64,000 nt of DNA from Hyphomicrobiales bacterium (GTDB lineage: Bacteria > Pseudomonadota > Alphaproteobacteria > Rhizobiales > Rhizobiaceae): assembly GCA_900471515.1 (NCBI GenBank), contig UCFC01000050.1, positions 1-64,000 on the forward strand, in the 5' to 3' direction. Shown here piece by piece: positions 24,582 to 33,871 of the stretch (position 1 is its first letter; each line of letters opens with the position of its first letter). The notes beneath the pieces were generated by a model that was not told the origin of the DNA, made no database searches, and saw only the letters and a program-made list of their open reading frames with translations. Position numbers and translations under genes: made by a program.

Positions 24582-25439
24582 ATGAGCGCCACCGACCTCG
24601 CATCCCTCGAAAAGACCATCGAAACCGCCTTCGACAATCGCGACAATGTGAACATGTCGACGAAGGGCGAAGTGCGCGATGCAGTCGAGGCAGCGCTCAA
24701 CCTGCTGGACGCAGGCAAGGCGCGCGTGGCCGAACGCGGCGCCGACGGCGCCTGGAAGGTCAATCAGTGGCTGAAGAAGGCCGTATTGCTCTCCTTCCGT
24801 CTCAACGACATGGAAGTGGTCAAGGGCGGTCCCGGCCAGTCGACGTGGTGGGACAAGGTTCCCTCGAAATTCGAAGGCTGGGGCGAGAGCCAGTTTCGCG
24901 CCGCCGGCTTCCGCGCCGTGCCGAACGCGGTGGTGCGCCGCTCCGCCTATATCGCTCCGAACGCCATCCTGATGCCGTCCTTCGTCAATCTCGGCGCCTA
25001 TGTCGGCGAAGGCACGATGGTCGATACCTGGGCGACGGTCGGCTCCTGCGCGCAGATCGGCAAGCACGTGCATCTTTCCGGCGGCGTCGGCATCGGCGGC
25101 GTTCTGGAGCCGATGCAGGCCGGCCCGACGATCATCGAGGACAATTGCTTCATCGGCGCGCGTTCCGAAGTCGTCGAAGGCTGCATCATCCGCGAAGGCT
25201 CGGTGCTCGGCATGGGCGTCTTCATCGGCAAGTCGACCAAGATCGTCGACCGCGCCACCGGCGAAATCACCTATGGCGAAGTGCCGCCCTATTCCGTCGT
25301 CGTGGCAGGCTCGCTGCCATCGGACAAGACGATGGCAAACGGCCTGGCCGCGCCGAACCTCTATTGCGCCGTGATCGTCAAGCGCGTCGACGAGCAGACC
25401 CGTTCCAAGACGGGCATCAACGAGCTGCTCAGAGATTGA
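24582..25439 (+). CDS. dapD: 2,3,4,5-tetrahydropyridine-2,6-dicarboxylate N-succinyltransferase
   Basis: The 285-residue enzyme succinylates tetrahydrodipicolinate in the succinylase branch of lysine and diaminopimelate synthesis. An N-terminal helical domain is followed by a left-handed beta helix of hexapeptide repeats (about 100-230, with IAPNAILMPSFVNLGAYVG and related turns). The GGVGIGGVLEP loop and C-terminal tail fit DapD. It sits 102 bases before dapE, the enzyme that removes the succinyl group two steps later. Confidence 0.98.
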   Translation: MSATDLASLEKTIETAFDNRDNVNMSTKGEVRDAVEAALNLLDAGKARVAERGADGAWKVNQWLKKAVLLSFRLNDMEVVKGGPGQSTWWDKVPSKFEGWGESQFRAAGFRAVPNAVVRRSAYIAPNAILMPSFVNLGAYVGEGTMVDTWATVGSCAQIGKHVHLSGGVGIGGVLEPMQAGPTIIEDNCFIGARSEVVEGCIIREGSVLGMGVFIGKSTKIVDRATGEITYGEVPPYSVVVAGSLPSDKTMANGLAAPNLYCAVIVKRVDEQTRSKTGINELLRD

Positions 25440-25541
25440 TGACAGCCCGAATTTGATTCGGTAAACAAGCGGCGTCTTTTGGGCGAGGCGGCCCTGCGCC
25501 TTGCCACGCCTTTGCCATTCCCACCGGATAATTCCACCGTC

Positions 25542-26735
25542 ATGACCGCTACGAATCCTGTCGCCAACCTTCAGACCCTGATCCGTTGCCCGTCCGTGAC
25601 GCCGGCGGAAGGCGGCGCGCTTTCCGCGCTGGAAGCCATGCTTTCGCCGCTCGGTTTCACGGTCGAGCGGATGGTGGCGACGGAAGCCGGCACGCCCGAC
25701 GTGGAAAATCTCTATGCCCGGCTCGGCACCGAAGGGCCGCACCTGATGTTTGCCGGTCACACCGATGTCGTGCCCGTCGGCGACGAAGCGGCCTGGACGC
25801 ATCCCCCCTTTGCCGCCGAGATCGCCGGTGGCGAGCTGTTCGGCCGCGGCGCAGTCGACATGAAGGGCGGCATTGCCTGTTTTGCCGCAGCCGTCGCCCG
25901 CCATGTCGAAAAGCACGGGCCGCCGAAAGGGTCGATCTCCTTCCTGATCACCGGCGACGAGGAAGGCCCGTCCATCAACGGCACGATCAAGCTCCTGCAA
26001 TGGGCTGCCGGACGCGGCGAGACCTGGGATGCCTGCGTCGTCGGCGAGCCGACCAATCCGAACAGGCTCGGCGACATGATCAAGATCGGCCGGCGCGGTT
26101 CGCTCTCGGGAAAGATCGTCGTGCACGGCGTGCAGGGCCATGCGGCCTATCCGCATCTTGCCGACAATCCCGTGCGCGGCATGCTGCAACTGACCCAGGC
26201 GCTCATGGACCCGCCCTTCGATGCCGGCACCGACAATTTCCAGCCGTCCAATCTCGAAGTGACGACGATCGATGTCGGCAATCCGGCAACGAACGTCATT
26301 CCGGCCAGGGCTTCGGCGAGCTTCAACATCCGCTTCAACGATACCTGGACGGCCGACACGCTGCGGGCCGAGATCGTCAGGCGCCTCGATGCCGCCGCTG
26401 CCGGCGGCACCTTGCGGCCGGGCCGCGAGCCGGTCAGATACGAGATCGTCTGGGCCGACCGGCCAAGCCATGTCTTCCTGACGCGCAACAATGCGCTGAT
26501 CGCCTCCCTGTCCTCGGCGGTCGAGAGCGTCACGGGCGCAGCGCCGGCGCTATCGACCACCGGCGGCACCTCGGACGCGCGTTTCATCAAGGATTATTGC
26601 CCGGTCGTGGAATTCGGCCTTGTCGGCCAGACCATGCACATGGTCGACGAGCGGGTTGCCGTTGCGGATCTGGAAACGCTGACGGCGATCTACGAGACTT
26701 TCATCGAACGATGGTTTGAGAGTACCGGGGTTTGA
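25542..26735 (+). CDS. dapE: Succinyl-diaminopimelate desuccinylase
   Basis: From the ATG at 25542 the protein is 397 residues, the usual DapE length; an upstream ATG adds 21 non-conserved residues. This M20-family dinuclear zinc amidase shows AGHTDVVP (His/Asp), GRGAVDMKGG (bridging Asp) and TGDEEG (catalytic and metal-binding Glu), with a dimerisation domain inserted near HGVQGHAAYPH. It releases LL-diaminopimelate for lysine and peptidoglycan. The next gene starts at its stop codon. Confidence 0.97.
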   Translation: MTATNPVANLQTLIRCPSVTPAEGGALSALEAMLSPLGFTVERMVATEAGTPDVENLYARLGTEGPHLMFAGHTDVVPVGDEAAWTHPPFAAEIAGGELFGRGAVDMKGGIACFAAAVARHVEKHGPPKGSISFLITGDEEGPSINGTIKLLQWAAGRGETWDACVVGEPTNPNRLGDMIKIGRRGSLSGKIVVHGVQGHAAYPHLADNPVRGMLQLTQALMDPPFDAGTDNFQPSNLEVTTIDVGNPATNVIPARASASFNIRFNDTWTADTLRAEIVRRLDAAAAGGTLRPGREPVRYEIVWADRPSHVFLTRNNALIASLSSAVESVTGAAPALSTTGGTSDARFIKDYCPVVEFGLVGQTMHMVDERVAVADLETLTAIYETFIERWFESTGV

Positions 26736-26737
26736 GA

Positions 26738-27334
26738 ATGCCGGGCTTCAGAGAGGTTCAATATTATCTCGCCGGCATCTGGCTGCTGATCAAACTCGAT
26801 CCGCGCGGCTTCCGCTTCCTCGATATATCCGATCGCGGCGTCAACCGTTCCTTCTGGGCGATCGTCTGGTGCCTGCCGCCGACCGGTATTTACTGGCTGT
26901 CGTGGCGCAATGCCTTCCTCCGCTCGATGCCGCCGGAGACGAATGTCGGGTTTCCGTTCTATTTCCGGCTTGGGCTCGTCGAGCTTGCGAACTGGTTCGT
27001 GCCGCTCGTCTTTGCAGGGCTCTTGCTGCTCGCCTTCCGCATGGGCGAGCGCTTCGCGCCTGTTGTCGTCAGCGTCAACTGGCTGGGCGTGCCGCTTGCC
27101 TATATCAACGGGCTGCTGCTGGCGCTCGCCTTTTTCCTGCCGGGCTCCGTCGGCATCGTATCGCTGCTGCTGCTGGTCTTCATGCTGGCGCAGGTCTTCG
27201 TGCTGGCGCGCATTCTCCGGATGATCTGCCACGGCCATGCCCTGATGGTCGGCGCCCTGACGCTGGTGCTGCTGGTGCCCTCGATGATGCTGTCGGAATA
27301 CCTGCAGAATTTTCTCGGCATCTATCCGGCATGA
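26738..27334 (+). CDS. Multi-pass inner-membrane protein of unknown function
   Basis: The 198-residue protein has about four to five hydrophobic helices and begins MPGFREVQYYLAGIWLLIKLDPRGF. A TTG two codons earlier overlaps the dapE stop and is an alternative start. No family or catalytic motif is recognised. The near-overlap with dapE indicates co-transcription. It ends one base before the convergent truA stop. Confidence 0.8.
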   Translation: MPGFREVQYYLAGIWLLIKLDPRGFRFLDISDRGVNRSFWAIVWCLPPTGIYWLSWRNAFLRSMPPETNVGFPFYFRLGLVELANWFVPLVFAGLLLLAFRMGERFAPVVVSVNWLGVPLAYINGLLLALAFFLPGSVGIVSLLLLVFMLAQVFVLARILRMICHGHALMVGALTLVLLVPSMMLSEYLQNFLGIYPA

Positions 27335-27335
27335 A

Positions 27336-28133
27336 TCAGGAAAAATCGTCCTCGTCATCGGCAGGCTTGCGGCGATCGGTGATTACATCGGGATAATCGA
27401 CCTGGATGAAATAAAGCCCGTCCGGCGGCGCCACGGGGCCGCAGGCCTTGCGGTCGCGCGCATCGAGTGCCGCGCGCACATCGGCGGGCGTCCACTTGCC
27501 CTCGCCTGCCAGTTTCAACGTTCCGGCAAAGGAGCGGATCTGGTTGTGCAGGAAGCTCTGGGCCGTCGCACGGATCTCGATGAGCTCGCCGTTGCGGGTC
27601 ACGTCCAGCCGGTCGAGCGTGCGCACCGGGCTGTTGGCCTGACAGTGGGCCGAACGGAAGGTCGAAAAATCGTGCTTGCCGACAAGCGTCTGGGCGGCGG
27701 CATGCATCACTTCGTGATCCAGCACCTTCGGCACCCACCAGGCCTTGCCCGCTTCCAGCGCCAGCGGCGCGCGGCGGCTGACGATGCGGTAGAGATAGTG
27801 CCGGCGCAGCGCCGAAAAGCGGGCGTCGAAGAACTCGCTCGCCGCCTCGACATCGAGGATCGCCACCTTTTCACCGGCAAGCTTCAGATGGGCGTTCAGC
27901 GCATTCTGCAGCTTGAAGGGCAGCCAGTCCTTCGAAAGGTCGGCATGGATGACCTGACCCATGGCATGAACGCCGGAATCGGTGCGTCCGGCACCGCGGA
28001 TGGAAACGGTATCGCCCGATGCCGAAAAGATCGCCTGTTCGATCGCGCCCTGTACCGAAGGCCCGTTGTCCTGCCGCTGCCAGCCGACATAGGGGCCGCC
28101 GTCATATTCGACGATCATGCGGTATCGCGGCAT
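27336..28133 (-). CDS. truA: tRNA pseudouridine(38-40) synthase
   Basis: The 265-residue enzyme isomerises uridines in the anticodon arm of many tRNAs. Catalytic Asp52 lies in RGAGRTDSGVHA, with the N-terminal EYDGGPYVGWQRQ strand and the FMHNQIR-like element (SFLHNQIRSFAGTL). Its ATG shares one base with the fmt TGA (TGATG), so it is translationally coupled to fmt in the def-fmt-truA cluster. Confidence 0.98.
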   Translation of the reverse strand: MPRYRMIVEYDGGPYVGWQRQDNGPSVQGAIEQAIFSASGDTVSIRGAGRTDSGVHAMGQVIHADLSKDWLPFKLQNALNAHLKLAGEKVAILDVEAASEFFDARFSALRRHYLYRIVSRRAPLALEAGKAWWVPKVLDHEVMHAAAQTLVGKHDFSTFRSAHCQANSPVRTLDRLDVTRNGELIEIRATAQSFLHNQIRSFAGTLKLAGEGKWTPADVRAALDARDRKACGPVAPPDGLYFIQVDYPDVITDRRKPADDEDDFS

Positions 28134-29068
28134 CAGGCGAGCCTCGTGCCCGCGGCAAGCGGCGTGCCGCGCAGGAAGTCGGCAGACGCAAGCGGCTTGC
28201 CGCCAGCCTTCTGAAGCCTGGTGAGACGAACGGCACCGGTGCCGCAGGCAACGACGAGATCGTCCGACAGAAGCGTGCCGGCAGCGCCCTCGCCCGGCGC
28301 AGGCTCGCAGCCGAGCACCTTGACGCGCTCCGCCTTGCCGTTGCTGTCGATCTCGAACCAGGCGCCGGGGAAGGGTGCCAGACCGCGAATATGATTGTGG
28401 ACGTCCCTGGCGTTGCGGCCGAAATCGATGCGGGTTTCGGCCTTGTCGATCTTGGCGGCATAGAGCACGCCTTCCGCCGGCTGCGGCGTCAGCGGCAGAT
28501 CGCCGATTTCCAGCTTGACCATGGCCTCGGCCATCGCCTTGGCGCCCACATGCATCAGGCGGTCATGCAATTCGCCTGCCGTCATGTTCGGGCCGATCTC
28601 GACTTCGCGGGTCAGCGCCACATCGCCGGTATCGAGGCCCTTGTCCATTTTCATGACCATCATGCCGGTCTTTTCGTCGCCAGCCATGATCGCCCGCTGG
28701 ATGGGGGCCGCGCCGCGCCAGCGCGGCAGCAGCGAGGCGTGGCCGTTATAGCAGCCGTAACGCGTGCCGGTCAGGATAGCCTCGGGCAGCAGCAGCCCGT
28801 AGGCGACGACGACGCCGACATCGGCGCCGAGCGCCCGGAACCGCTCACGCTCATCCGGATCCTTGAAATTGACCGGGGTAAAGACCGGCAGGCCAAGCAG
28901 TTCGGCCGCCTGATGCACGGGAGACTTCTGCAGGTCGAGGCCGCGCCGCCCGCCCGGCCGTGGCGGCTGGGTATAGACGGCGACGATCCGATGGCCGGCC
29001 TCGACGAGCAGGCGCAGCGTCGGGACGGAAAAGTCGGGCGTTCCCATGAACACGATACGAAGAGACAT
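28133..29068 (-). CDS. fmt: Methionyl-tRNA formyltransferase
   Basis: This 311-residue enzyme formylates initiator methionyl-tRNA using 10-formyl-tetrahydrofolate. The catalytic region is intact: the Asn-x-His of YNGHASLLP, SLLPRWRGAAPIQRA, and Asp of LDTGDVA. The C-terminal tRNA-binding domain follows. It lies between def and truA, so formylation, deformylation and tRNA modification genes are grouped. Confidence 0.98.
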   Translation of the reverse strand: MSLRIVFMGTPDFSVPTLRLLVEAGHRIVAVYTQPPRPGGRRGLDLQKSPVHQAAELLGLPVFTPVNFKDPDERERFRALGADVGVVVAYGLLLPEAILTGTRYGCYNGHASLLPRWRGAAPIQRAIMAGDEKTGMMVMKMDKGLDTGDVALTREVEIGPNMTAGELHDRLMHVGAKAMAEAMVKLEIGDLPLTPQPAEGVLYAAKIDKAETRIDFGRNARDVHNHIRGLAPFPGAWFEIDSNGKAERVKVLGCEPAPGEGAAGTLLSDDLVVACGTGAVRLTRLQKAGGKPLASADFLRGTPLAAGTRLA

Positions 29069-29164
29069 TCTATCTCGCCAATTGAGGATCAGCCGTCTTC
29101 AAACGGGTTTACGAGCCTGAGATCAAGCCCCTCGAATTCTTCCGTAGCGCTGCCGTCGGCCCGT

Positions 29165-29680
29165 TCAGAGCGCCTTGGATTTGGCCGCCTTGGTGAACTT
29201 CTTGATTACCATCTCACGCTTCAGCCGCGAGATATGATCGATGAAGAGCACGCCGTTCAGGTGATCGATCTCGTGCTGGAGACAGGTCGCAAGAAGTCCG
29301 TCGGCCTCGACGCTCTGTTCCTTGCCGTCGCGGTCCAGATAGTTGACCGTGACTTTGGCGGGGCGTTCGACCTCCGCATAATAGTCGGGAATGGACAGGC
29401 AGCCTTCCTCGTAGACGGAACGTTCGTCGGAGGAGCTGACGATCTCCGGATTGATGAAGACGAGCGGCTGCTTCTCCTCGCCTTCCTTCGAAAGATCGAT
29501 GACGAGCATGCGGCGGGCAACGCCGATCTGGATCGCGGCAAGGCCGATGCCCGGCGCGTCATACATCGTCTCCAGCATGTCGTCGGACAGGCGCTGGAGA
29601 TCGGCATCGACCCGCTCGATCGGCTTGGAAACCTGGCGGAGGACGGGATCGGGAAGAATGATGAGTGGCTTGATGGTCAT
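29165..29680 (-). CDS. def: Peptide deformylase
   Basis: From MTIKPL the enzyme is 171 residues; six upstream codons are in frame but less likely. The three deformylase motifs are GIGLAAIQ (44-51), EGCLSIP with metal ligand Cys94, and QHEIDHL with ligands His136 and His140 and catalytic Glu137. It removes the formyl group from nascent proteins, undoing the work of the Fmt enzyme encoded next to it. Confidence 0.98.
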   Translation of the reverse strand: MTIKPLIILPDPVLRQVSKPIERVDADLQRLSDDMLETMYDAPGIGLAAIQIGVARRMLVIDLSKEGEEKQPLVFINPEIVSSSDERSVYEEGCLSIPDYYAEVERPAKVTVNYLDRDGKEQSVEADGLLATCLQHEIDHLNGVLFIDHISRLKREMVIKKFTKAAKSKAL

Positions 29681-29776
29681 GGCGTTCCCATAACGCATCT
29701 TTTCACACTAGGGAATCATCCGCCGGGCAGGGATTGCGGTTTTTTGCAGCCTGCCCGGGGATTTTGGGAGGATTGT

Positions 29777-31276
29777 TCACGCCGCGCGGCGAGCCGCACC
29801 GGTGGCGGGCCGGCTTTCGGCGCGGGCACGGAAACGCTGCAGCAGTTCGATGAGGTTCTCCACCTCGTCCTTCAGCCTGCGGGTCTCGGCCGACGTGCGC
29901 TCCACCATGCCGGAATTCTGCTGGGTGATGGTGTCCATGTTGCGGATCGCGACGCTGACCTCGTTCACGCCGGTCGCCTGATCGCGGGCGGCGGCGGCGA
30001 TATCGGCAACGAAACTGTTGATGATGTCGATGCGGCTGATCATGTCGCTCAGCGCCTCGCCGGTGCTGCTGACGATGTTGACGCCTTCGTTCACCTGCGT
30101 CGAGCTTTCGGAAATCAGGTTCTTGATCTCCTTGGCCGCATCTGCCGTGCGCTGGGCCAGCTGGCGGACTTCCTGCGCGACGACGGCAAAGCCCTTGCCG
30201 GCATCACCGGCGCGTGCCGCCTCGACACCGGCATTGAGCGCCAGCAGGTTGGTCTGGAAGGCGATCTCATCGATGACGCCGATGATCTTGGCGATCTCGG
30301 TGGAGGACTTCTCGATGCCGGCCATCGCCGAAACGGCGCTGGTGACGAGTTCGCCGGAATTCTTGGCCTTCTCCTGCGTTTCGCGCACGGCGCCGGAGGC
30401 CTTCTCGGCATTGGCGGCGGTCTGGCTGACGCTGACGGAGAGCTGCTGCAGGGCGGCCGAGCTTTCCTCGACGCCGGCGGCCTGCTGGGCGGTGCGCAGG
30501 GCGAGATCGTCGCTGGCCTTGGAGATCACATCGGCGCCGCCGAGAATGTGGCTGGACGTGGTGCGCACGGAGGTGAAGGAATCGCGCAGCGCGCCGACGG
30601 CCCTGTTGTAATCCTCGGCCATCGCCTTGAAATCGCCGGGCAGGTCGGAGGGAAGCGTGGCTTCGAGATCGCCGCGCGACAGGGCTTCGAGGCCGCGGCG
30701 CAGATGTTCCAGCGCCAGCGCCTGATCGGCTGCCGCGCGGGCACGCTCCTCTTCCAGCACGCGGCGCTTTTCCTCGAGCGCATCGAGATAGACCGAGATC
30801 GAATAGTCCATGTCGAGCATCGCCGCCTTGATGACGGCGGTCAGCTTTTCGGCGAGCGCCTTTCCGTGCTGGCGCGCGAAGAGCGAGGGCCACTGCTTCT
30901 CCATCAGGCCGCGGACCAGCTCGGACATGACGAGCGCATAACCGCCGATATACCAGCGCGGCTCCAGGCCGATGCGGGCATGGGTGCGGCCGACGGCCGT
31001 GACGCCGTTCACATAGCTCTGGTCGAAATTGCCGCCGGACAGATTGCCCCAATGTTCCTGCTGGCGCTTCTTGGCGTGGCTCATATGGGCCTTGTCGGAA
31101 AAGAAGCCCGCGACGGCCGGCGTCTTGGCGAGCTTGCCGTAGAACTTGTCCAGGGCGCCTCCGAGCAGTTCCGAGATCGTCGGCCGCAACTCCCGCAGGT
31201 TCTTGCGTGCCTCATCGTCAAGCTCAATGAAGTCAAGGCGCTGCCTGAGGGCGTTATCGGTCTGTTGGGAAGTCAT
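29777..31276 (-). CDS. Soluble globin-coupled chemoreceptor (HemAT-like)
   Basis: From MTSQQTD the protein is 499 residues and has no membrane helix. Residues about 10-170 form a globin-coupled sensor domain, with His99 in VGRTHARIGLEPRWYIGGY at the position of the proximal haem ligand. A HAMP-like linker and an MCP signalling domain (EIAFQTNLLALNAGVEAARA) follow. HemAT-type proteins sense oxygen and signal to CheA. It ends ATGAARRAA and lacks the WxxF tail seen on the other two receptors here, so its adaptation may need other receptors. Confidence 0.93.
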   Translation of the reverse strand: MTSQQTDNALRQRLDFIELDDEARKNLRELRPTISELLGGALDKFYGKLAKTPAVAGFFSDKAHMSHAKKRQQEHWGNLSGGNFDQSYVNGVTAVGRTHARIGLEPRWYIGGYALVMSELVRGLMEKQWPSLFARQHGKALAEKLTAVIKAAMLDMDYSISVYLDALEEKRRVLEEERARAAADQALALEHLRRGLEALSRGDLEATLPSDLPGDFKAMAEDYNRAVGALRDSFTSVRTTSSHILGGADVISKASDDLALRTAQQAAGVEESSAALQQLSVSVSQTAANAEKASGAVRETQEKAKNSGELVTSAVSAMAGIEKSSTEIAKIIGVIDEIAFQTNLLALNAGVEAARAGDAGKGFAVVAQEVRQLAQRTADAAKEIKNLISESSTQVNEGVNIVSSTGEALSDMISRIDIINSFVADIAAAARDQATGVNEVSVAIRNMDTITQQNSGMVERTSAETRRLKDEVENLIELLQRFRARAESRPATGAARRAA

Positions 31277-31470
31277 GGGGATCTCTTGTCTGGCGCGAAT
31301 GCGGAGGGAAATTTCCACGCCAGATTTGGCGAATATGGTTTAGCAATCGTTAAGTGCGGCCGCTAATTTTTCTTCCGTTACAGCGAGGTAGCGCGACGGC
31401 CTGCAACAGGCCGTGGTGGATTGTTCACGGTTTGATCTGGATATCCGCGCAGTTTTTGTTATGGTGCGGC

Positions 31471-32691
31471 ATGACCACGACAGCCGACTCACTCACCATT
31501 TCCCTGCCCATGCTGAGCCCAGGCGTGCTTGCGCTTGCCGGCGGAGCACTCGCCGTCATCATTCTCGCGACGATCATGTTTGCGCTGCGCAATGCCGGCA
31601 TTCGCCGCGAGGAGGCGGAAGAGGCCAATCTGCGCGCCGCCGAAAGCGACGCACGCATGGCCGAGCTTCTGAAAATCCAGGCGGAGATGCAGGGGCGCAT
31701 TTCGACGATGGCGGAGGTTTTCGGCGCGCGGCAGGCCGAGCTCAACCAGGCGATCAACCAGCGGCTCGACGGCATGTCGCAGCGCGTGAGTTCGACATTG
31801 ACCGAGCAGACGAAATCGACGCATGACAACCTGCAGAAGCTGCAGGAGCGCCTGGCCGTCATCGATGCGGCCCAAAACAATATTCAGACGCTCGCCAAGG
31901 ATGTCGTCGGGCTGCAGGCGATCCTTTCCAACAAACAGACGCGCGGCGCCTTCGGCCAGTCCCGCATGGAAACGATCGTCGCCGACGGATTGCCGATGGG
32001 CGCCTATGCCTTCCAGCAGACGCTTTCGAACGGCTCGCGGCCGGACTGCACGATCCGGATGCCGAACGGCGCCCCGCCGCTGGTGATCGACGCCAAATTT
32101 CCGCTGGAGGCCTGGAATGCGATCCGCGACGCCGGCAGCGCCGATGCCGGCAAGCTTGCCGCCCAGCAATTCCGCCGCGACATGGACATCCACATCAAGG
32201 ACATTTCCGACAAATACCTCATCCAGGGCGAAACGCAGGACACGGCCTTCCTCTTCGTTCCCTCGGAATCGATCTTCGCGGAAATCCACGAGAATTTCGA
32301 AGCGATCGTGCAGAAGGCGCACCGTGCGCGCGTCGTCATCGTTTCGCCTTCGCTGCTGATGCTGTCGATCCAGGTGATCCAGGCCGTATTGAAGGACCAG
32401 CGCATGCGGGCGCAGGCGCATGTCATTCAGGGCGAGGTCGCCCTTCTGATGGACGACCTTGGCCGTCTCGACGAGCGCGTGCGCAAACTGCAGGGCCATT
32501 TCTCGCAGACGCAGCGCGACGTGGACCAGATCATCACTTCGGCGGACAAGCTGACCAAGCGCGGTGCGAAGATCGAGGCGCTGGAATTCGAGGGCGGCGA
32601 CGGCAGGCCGGCCCGCGAGAACGAGGCCCCGCCTAAATCCGTCGAAAGCCGGACCGGGCTGCTGAAGCTCAGGGTGGTTGACGAGGAGTGA
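31471..32691 (+). CDS. rmuC: DNA recombination protein RmuC homologue
   Basis: From the ATG at 31471 the protein is 406 residues. It has one N-terminal membrane helix (about 14-36), a coiled-coil region (about 45-140) and the RmuC nuclease-like domain with VIDAKFPLEAW and FLFVPSESIFAEI. RmuC limits inversions at short repeats in E. coli. A longer reading frame begins 39 codons earlier with unconvincing sequence. It is divergent from the globin-coupled receptor. Confidence 0.94.
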   Translation: MTTTADSLTISLPMLSPGVLALAGGALAVIILATIMFALRNAGIRREEAEEANLRAAESDARMAELLKIQAEMQGRISTMAEVFGARQAELNQAINQRLDGMSQRVSSTLTEQTKSTHDNLQKLQERLAVIDAAQNNIQTLAKDVVGLQAILSNKQTRGAFGQSRMETIVADGLPMGAYAFQQTLSNGSRPDCTIRMPNGAPPLVIDAKFPLEAWNAIRDAGSADAGKLAAQQFRRDMDIHIKDISDKYLIQGETQDTAFLFVPSESIFAEIHENFEAIVQKAHRARVVIVSPSLLMLSIQVIQAVLKDQRMRAQAHVIQGEVALLMDDLGRLDERVRKLQGHFSQTQRDVDQIITSADKLTKRGAKIEALEFEGGDGRPARENEAPPKSVESRTGLLKLRVVDEE

Positions 32692-32734
32692 TCGCTTCGG
32701 CAGTGTCGCGGCCCGAAGCAAGGGACGACATTCC

Positions 32735-33634
32735 ATGATTACAGTTTTCGGCTCCATCAACATGGACCTCATCGCGACCACCGAGCGCCTGCCGAAACCG
32801 GGCGAAACGGTTGCCGGCAACAGCTTTGCAACGGCGGCCGGCGGCAAGGGCGCCAATCAGGCGCTCGCCGCGCGGCGGGCAGGCCGCTATGTCCACATGG
32901 CGGGTGCTGTCGGCAAGGATGCCTTTGCCGAAGGCGCGCTCGAGCTTCTTGACGGGGCCGGCACCGATCTTTCCCGTGTCAGCCGCGTCGAGGGGCCGAC
33001 AGGCACGGCTCTCATTCTGGTGGGCGGCGACGGCGAGAACATGATCGCCGTCATTCCGGGCGCGAACGGCAAGGTCAACGGCGACAATGCCGAGGCAGCC
33101 GTCAACGCCATGGACCAAGGCGATATTCTCATGCTGCAACTCGAGGTTCCCGTCGAAGCGGTCGAGCGCGCGCTGGCCGCCTCCCGCGCCAGGGGCATTA
33201 CCAGCATTCTCAATCTCGCGCCGCTTATCCCGGACGCGCCGCGCCTCGGGCGGCTGGCCGATATCGTGATTGCCAACGAGACCGAATTCGAGCGGCTGGC
33301 GGGACAGGAGAACATGAGCGCCGGCGATCGCGAAGCGGCACTGGAGCGGCTGCACGCGCAGACAGGCCAGACCTTGATCGTCACGCTCGGCGGCGACGGT
33401 GTCATCGCGATCCGCGACGGCCAGATATCCCGCGCACAGGGCCTTGTCATCGAACCTGTCGATACTGTCGGCGCCGGCGATACGTTTTGCGGTTACTTCG
33501 CCGCGAGCCTCGACGAGGGACTGGATTTCGGCTCGGCCCTGCGCCGCGCCGCCGTCGCCGGCTCGCTTGCCTGCCTGAAACCGGGCGCGCAACCGTCTAT
33601 CCCGCTCGCCGCCGAAGTCGCAGACAGAATATAA
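32735..33634 (+). CDS. rbsK: Ribokinase
   Basis: The 299-residue PfkB-family sugar kinase begins MITVFGSINMDLI and has GGKGANQALAA near residue 40 and the C-terminal signature DTVGAGDTFCGYFAA with catalytic Asp. This fits ribokinase, which makes ribose 5-phosphate; another pentose or nucleoside substrate is possible since no ribose transporter is adjacent. It starts 43 bases after rmuC and may be co-transcribed with it. Confidence 0.9.
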   Translation: MITVFGSINMDLIATTERLPKPGETVAGNSFATAAGGKGANQALAARRAGRYVHMAGAVGKDAFAEGALELLDGAGTDLSRVSRVEGPTGTALILVGGDGENMIAVIPGANGKVNGDNAEAAVNAMDQGDILMLQLEVPVEAVERALAASRARGITSILNLAPLIPDAPRLGRLADIVIANETEFERLAGQENMSAGDREAALERLHAQTGQTLIVTLGGDGVIAIRDGQISRAQGLVIEPVDTVGAGDTFCGYFAASLDEGLDFGSALRRAAVAGSLACLKPGAQPSIPLAAEVADRI

Positions 33635-33662
33635 TCCAGTCTAACCGCGAACAGTCCATGAA

Positions 33663-33688
33663 ACACCACCCTTAGCTTTGGGGTGGTG
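33663..33688 (+). terminator. Hairpin after rbsK
   Basis: Arms ACACCACCC and GGGGTGGTGT around a TTAGCTTT loop lie about 30 bases after the rbsK stop. The following sequence is only weakly T-rich, so efficiency is uncertain. Confidence 0.45.
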
Positions 33689-33871
33689 TGCCGGTTTTGC
33701 TGCCGAAACACAGCAAATTTCATTCAAATTTAAGAGATTTCCGGCGATCATTCTTGAGATCGCCCTCGTCCATCTTCGAGGCGCCTCAACCCGTGGCTGT
33801 TCCATGACGGAACGTGTCTTACCCGCTGTGCCGAAGAATGGCCCTTCGGCGCGTCCCTGCCCGAGGAACAC

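Noticed and set aside
28019..31366. 1115-codon open frame antisense to fmt, def and the globin-coupled receptor
   Set aside because: Same reason: it spans three well-supported genes and intergenic sequence, with a composition typical of antisense frames.
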